From the NCBI GenBank assembly GCA_028564705.1, contig JAPXFQ010002424.1:806001-870000 (forward strand): DNA of 64,000 nucleotides, in the 5' to 3' direction. The notes beneath the pieces were generated by a model that searched no databases, was not told where the DNA came from, and saw nothing but the letters and a program-made list of their open reading frames with translations. This document shows positions 60,101 to 64,000 of the stretch, piece after piece. Source of the DNA: Apricaphanius iberus. Taxonomy: Eukaryota > Chordata > Actinopteri > Cyprinodontiformes > Aphaniidae. The position numbers and the translations under genes were made by a program. Every line of letters starts with the position of its first letter. Position 1 is the stretch's first letter.

Positions 60101-60543
60101 TGGCAGAGGTGAGCGAAAGCTGGTGGCACTCCATGCTGATTCTACCGCCGCTGCTGAAGGACAGCCCGGCAGGAGCGTTTCTCTCGGCGTACTATCCGGA
60201 CTGCGTGGGGATGAGTCCGTCGGGTTCCCCCTGCAGCGTCTCCGAGCTGAGGACGGATCCCTGCAGAGCCGTGCAGCCGCAGAGTGAGTACGTGCGTTGT
60301 TAGGAGACGGTCTGAGATCACAGCGGTGCATGACGTTATCTCCGCTCCCGTCTGTCAGTTCCAGGCCTGTGTCCGTACTTCCAGCCCTTCTACCAGCCCA
60401 ACGAGTGCGGCAAAGCTCTGTGTGTGCGGCCCGACATGATGGAGCTGGACGAGCTTTATGAGTTTCCGGAATTTTCCCGCGATCCCACCATGTATTTGGC
60501 TCTGAGGAACCTTATCCTGGCTTCCTGGCACAAGAACTGCAAG
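54197..60543 (+). CDS. kdm1b: Lysine-specific histone demethylase 1B (LSD2), first nine coding exons
   Basis: FAD-dependent nuclear enzyme that removes methyl groups from mono- and dimethylated H3K4; in mammals it is needed for oocyte imprinting. Exons: 54197-54212, 54461-54603, 55689-55810, 55887-55976, 58359-58470, 58554-58667, 58749-58787, 60097-60283, 60359-60543. Phases agree, giving about 336 residues. A basic, Ser-rich start is followed by KKYRKCEKAGC and CFASASDRCAKNGY, the C4H2C2 zinc finger (about residues 70-124). A CW finger follows (QCTKPECRKWRQLTKEIQL to CSQPEDL, about 163-212), then LILPPLLKDS and SAYYPDCVGMSPS. NECGKALCVRP...LDELYEFPEFSRDP opens the SWIRM domain. The catalytic amine-oxidase half is off the right edge. 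Exon 1 gives only MLSDA plus one base, and its ATG is the likely start. Confidence 0.95.
56213..57140 (-). mobile_element. L2/Maui-like LINE, 3' half of reverse transcriptase
   Basis: The minus-strand frame 57065-56583 encodes LGVIVDSDLNLNSLIKAI, HAFVSSRLDYCKGLLTGL, MQYIQNAAAGVLTRTRK and SPVLRSLHWLPVAQRIEFKT, in one frame of 160 codons. It is better preserved than the other L2 copies here. The tail is the inverted caaggcaagtttatttgtag. It lies in the kdm1b intron between exons 4 and 5. Confidence 0.85.
57140..57590. repeat. AT-rich degenerate tandem repeat
   Basis: Repeated aagctaaatattta, gaaattaattatttagct and similar words in irregular order over 450 bp, with outliers near 56165-56210 and 58305-58335, so the LINE above seems to have landed in it. 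Confidence 0.6.
57771..57860 (+). pseudogene. Short repeat-encoded coding start, possibly RecQ-helicase-like
   Basis: It encodes MATPVDARVEAAIESV, then a donor-like AAAAGTGAGT. I recall similar starts on repetitive helicase genes in fish, but the fragment is too short to be sure. A partial second copy (atggccgtgcccgttgactc) starts at 57887. Confidence 0.3.
58800..60060. other. kdm1b intron 7, nothing recognised
   Basis: AT-rich intron. A gacgatatggcgtcaaat-type motif near 59085 looks repeat-derived. No coding content. Confidence 0.45.
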
Positions 60544-60834
60544 GTGCACACCAGGCAGCAGAGTGTACTTCTTCTCTGTGGTCTTTCAGTCTTTCTTTAG
60601 GCCCAATTTATCAAAGGTTTGAAAGTGTTAAACCCACAAAAATACACAATAATTTAGCACTTTTGCCCTTGATGAATGTGCAATCTGGGCCTTTCTGTCA
60701 GAGGCGAAAAATATTGGGAGAACTTCCAAATAAGTACTGTGATTTATCAAACATCAAACTGTTTCCACTGGCTGTTTTAGCACCTATTTTTTTGAACACA
60801 TTTGAAAGGCATGTCTTGAAGGGGAAGTACTGTT

Positions 60835-61155
60835 TTTTTTGTTGCATTGTTACTCATTCAGACAAGTTTGGAGCCACTTTAAGTCCTTCGGGAGAAGTTT
60901 AGATCCATTGGCAATCAGCATATATCCATATAATGGGAGTGGTTGGGGCAGCCAAAGGTCAGCCTCTAAATAAGGCATTATTTGGTACAAAACTCTTTCA
61001 TTTCACCAATGTTTTTTTTATATGAATCACTAGCACCATTCCCCTGGGAGTTTGTTTTCTTCAGGGGTTTTTACTTGAATAGATACTGAATGGATATAAA
61101 ATTCTCCTGAAGGACTCCAAGTGACACCAAAGTTGTCTCGGAGAGTAAATGAACG
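60835..61155. mobile_element. Short relative of the 14.3-kb inverted-repeat element
   Basis: Left arm gttactcattcagacaagtt...taagtccttcgggagaagtt; right arm its inverse around gaaggactccaagtgacacc and gagagtaaatgaac. It shares arms with 14344-15974 but has only a roughly 200-bp interior, so it is a deletion derivative. Confidence 0.65.
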
Positions 61156-61439
61156 TAATGCATGTTATGCATAAGGTCCATACATAAGATCCTTCACACA
61201 CATTCTAATCTATTAAGAAAAAACACACCAATCACCATAAACCTGTCAGTTATGTCAATTGTTCCTTTTTATTTTTTCTGCCATTTTCTCTTGCGCGTTG
61301 GCACTCCCTTTTTTCATTACATACCAGTGGATCGTTCTCCACAGATACTTCTTTTTACTCATGACAGTTTTAACCATAAATGGCACAATCTTAATAATCA
61401 TGTCTGAGATTTTTGATAGAAATTAATCTGACAGTTGGT

Positions 61440-61834
61440 TTACTGAATGTGTGTTGGTTTGGATTGGGTTGGAGTGTAGATCAGTTTAAAAAATTTCGGC
61501 CGAGTTTTCTCTAAAGAAGTGTTTATTAAAATAATGGTCTTACTATGATTAGAAATTGGTGCTTTCAAATGAGATGCAGAAATGGTCAGATAATGCAATA
61601 TCAGTTACTGTAATGTTGAAGATATTTAAGTCTTTGCTAATAAGTAGGTCTCGGTTGTGCGTTGGTTCGTTAGTATGCTGGGTTAGGTCGAAATTATAGA
61701 GGGTCATTTAATGCTTTAGTCCGATTGTCAAAGGATGTTGAAATTTCCCACAATTATTAACTGGTCATAGTTTATAAAAAATCCAGAGCAAAGGTCGTTA
61801 AAGTCATTAAAAAAGTTTGTGTTAGGTTTTGGTG

Positions 61835-61885
<51 letters not shown>

Positions 61886-62275
61886 GAAATAGGACATTGT
61901 TTGGCTCATTAGTCTGAACAGCCAGATATTCAAAGGATTAAATTTCACCATAAGAAATTTTTTTTAGATTTAGGGAGCTGTGAAAAATTGCTGCCAGCTG
62001 CAAAAATAAATAATATAATAACTAGTCTCTATTATTGCTGTTTGTTCATTATTCTTAACTAGCCAAGGTTCGGAAAGAAATAGAGCATGTATATCGTGTG
62101 TAATGATTAAATCATTGATTAGGAGGTACTTCCGTGAGAGAGATCGAATATTTAATGTAGCTACCTTAATATTTATTTTAGTGGTTGAGAGGCAATTTTT
62201 GCAAGATATTATTTTAAGATTCAGATTTTTTGCAACACAATTTTTTTTCTTCAAATAGCTTGGTACTGGCCTACA
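61440..62275 (-). mobile_element. LINE endonuclease fragment
   Basis: The minus strand encodes KVATLNIRSLSRKYLLINDL and HALFLSEPWL, the start of an APE-type endonuclease of a CR1/L2-group LINE. Past a (TA)n tract come further blocks such as FFNDFNDLCSGF. Only the 5' region is present, the reverse of the usual truncation. Confidence 0.6.
61838..61883. repeat. (TA)n microsatellite
   Basis: About 23 uninterrupted TA units inside the LINE endonuclease fragment. Confidence 0.9.
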
Positions 62276-62340
62276 CAATATTACAATAAGAAAGATACGG
62301 GTAAATTAAGGAATAATACAATGTTGTCATGACCGATGCT

Positions 62341-63281
62341 GCATTCAGACCAAGCCCATGCGACAGCGTCAGTTGCGGCAAGATTACATGTAAAGTCTAT
62401 GGTGGAGTACGTCAGAGGTCCATCAAGGGCTCTGTGTTGCGTTGAGTACGTTGGCTCCGTCAATGACGCTTGCGTTTCATACGGCAACGTACCAACACAA
62501 GCGTCACAGAAGTTCAGCAAGCTGAGATTTTCACGGACCCAACGCAGTTAACGCAGTGCGGAAACCAATCAGAGCATCTCACTGTAGTTCTGTCACTATA
62601 CGCCGTATCTTGAATGAAGCGCGGGCCCAGTGAAAACATTTTCAACAAACGCAGATTTAAAAAATCAGAAATAACATTTACCGAAGTGAGATGGACGGGC
62701 GCTCCTAAAGAGGAACAGAGAACCTTTAGTTGGTGTCCTGGTGGGAGATTTAAGCTCCGATGAGGCCCAGGAGGTCGTAAAATAAGGCGTGGGACAGACG
62801 GAAGTAGCGCTGAAAGCGAACCTCATCCATAAGCAGCTCCTGGAGCAAATGGTTAAACTCCCCGAGCTCAGAACGCATCTGAATAATGGGCGCTGATGCA
62901 TCCGATGTCAACGTTGTCTAGCTTTATCTAGCTAATAAAGCCAAGCCACTCTCTCGACACGGTCCACCATAGTTCAGAACGTACGGCAACAGAGGAAGCC
63001 TCGCCCATGCGTTGCTTTTTGCTCAGAAGCAGGCTATGGAAGCCAAAAAGTACGTGTCAAACTTCATCCGTTGGATGCGTTGCCTGACGCAGACCAAATG
63101 TGCGGTGTGAATGCACCAATAGACTTTCATTACGTTGCCGTATGAAACGCAAGCGTCGTTGACGGAGCCAACGTACTCAACGCAACGCAGAGCCCTTGAT
63201 GGACCTCTGACGTACTCCACCATAGACTTTACATGTAATCTTGCCGCAACTGACGCTGACGCATGGGCTTGGTCTGAATGC
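62341..63281 (-). mobile_element. PIF/Harbinger-type element with long inverted ends
   Basis: About 150-bp terminal inverted repeats (62341-62491; 63130-63281) with only scattered differences. The minus-strand interior, 62830-62690, encodes RFQRYFRLSHALFYDLL followed by ISHQDTN, matching the N-terminal 'RYFRM...F..LL...I..QDTN' block of Harbinger transposases. Stop codons interrupt it, and the catalytic region is missing. Confidence 0.78.
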
Positions 63282-63289
63282 AAGACCAT

Positions 63290-64000
63290 CACACCACCAT
63301 ATATGAGAGTTGCACGGCTAAACTGACCGCCAACAGTGTTTCAATTTCCAGTAAACAAACTTCCAGCCGACGAGGGATTGGCAACCGAGCTGTTTGACAG
63401 AATCTCTCCTTATGAACATAAAAAGAACGGAACACTGAAATAATTTGTGCTTTAACGGGGTTCATAGCTAACGGTTTGCTTTGATAAGTATGATGAATAA
63501 CCTAGGATCTAATCTCACAAACACATTTTAGCCACATTTTACCTGCACTGTATAAAAAAATGCTGACAGAAAGTTAAAGCTGCACCGAAAACAGCGGAAT
63601 ATTTTGTAACAACTGACCTGTGATCAAACCGCTCTACGGAGTCATACCAGAGTCTGAAAGTGCATTAGATCGATGGAGAATTAAAAATCAGAGCTTGTTG
63701 CTTCAAGCATCCTACTTCCTGGATAACCACACGGAGGAAAACATTGCAGCCGGCATGAGAGGGGCTTACCAGCTGGAATCAATAGGAAGAAAACCTTGAT
63801 TGCATAACGACGGCGATCCCCATCGAGTGTGATGATTTAAGTAGATAAATTTGTTTATATTCAGCCATGCTTCATTTGTCTTTGTCTTTAAATAAGTTCA
63901 GCCTATGGAATAGAATAAGTTATGTATATAATAATCTGTTTATAATACATAATATTTTTGCTTGCATTATTTAAAAAATGCTTGAGAAAAGCCCCATAAA
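63290..64000. other. kdm1b intron at the right edge, nothing recognised
   Basis: No further kdm1b exon was found; the next one must lie beyond the window or be missed here. No named repeat. Confidence 0.45.

Overview
This is a window of vertebrate nuclear DNA, almost certainly from a teleost fish. It carries three protein genes split by GT-AG introns. They sit among fish-typical repeats: L2/Maui-like LINE ends, an RTE-like LINE tail of the 'catccatccattttct' kind, hAT and PIF/Harbinger elements, a Tc1 relic and a tRNA-derived SINE. I cannot name the species.

Left part (1-17,000). The first four coding exons of a Na+/H+ exchanger of the SLC9A1 (NHE1) type lie on the minus strand, from the start codon at 16,637 down to 2,293. 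The other exons lie off the left edge. Its introns are packed with DNA transposons, including a 1.47-kb hAT element with a perfect 8-bp target duplication.

Middle (17,000-31,000). I see no secure gene here. It holds LINE fragments, a GGTT-rich simple repeat, some weak small-gene candidates, and a roughly 3.9-kb element with terminal inverted repeats. That element's interior is a 22-bp minisatellite of about 100 copies, itself interrupted by a 5'-truncated LINE.

Right-middle (30,900-53,600). A nearly complete minus-strand gene for cilia- and flagella-associated protein 69 (CFAP69) can be assembled from 21 exons into about 862 residues, with splice phases that agree throughout. Its introns hold a degraded LINE, a tRNA-SINE, nested and interleaved inverted-repeat elements, an AT-rich hairpin-forming tandem array and an L1/Tx1-type LINE end.

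Right part (54,197-64,000). The first nine coding exons of lysine-specific demethylase 1B (kdm1b/LSD2) run on the plus strand. They encode the N-terminal zinc finger, the CW finger and the start of SWIRM; the amine-oxidase half lies off the right edge. CFAP69 and kdm1b start codons are divergent and about 595 bp apart, which suggests a shared promoter region. The three genes have unrelated jobs (pH regulation, flagellum/cilium structure, histone demethylation), so nothing here works as a pathway.

Exon edges were read by eye from splice consensus and from remembered human protein sequences. No alignment was run.
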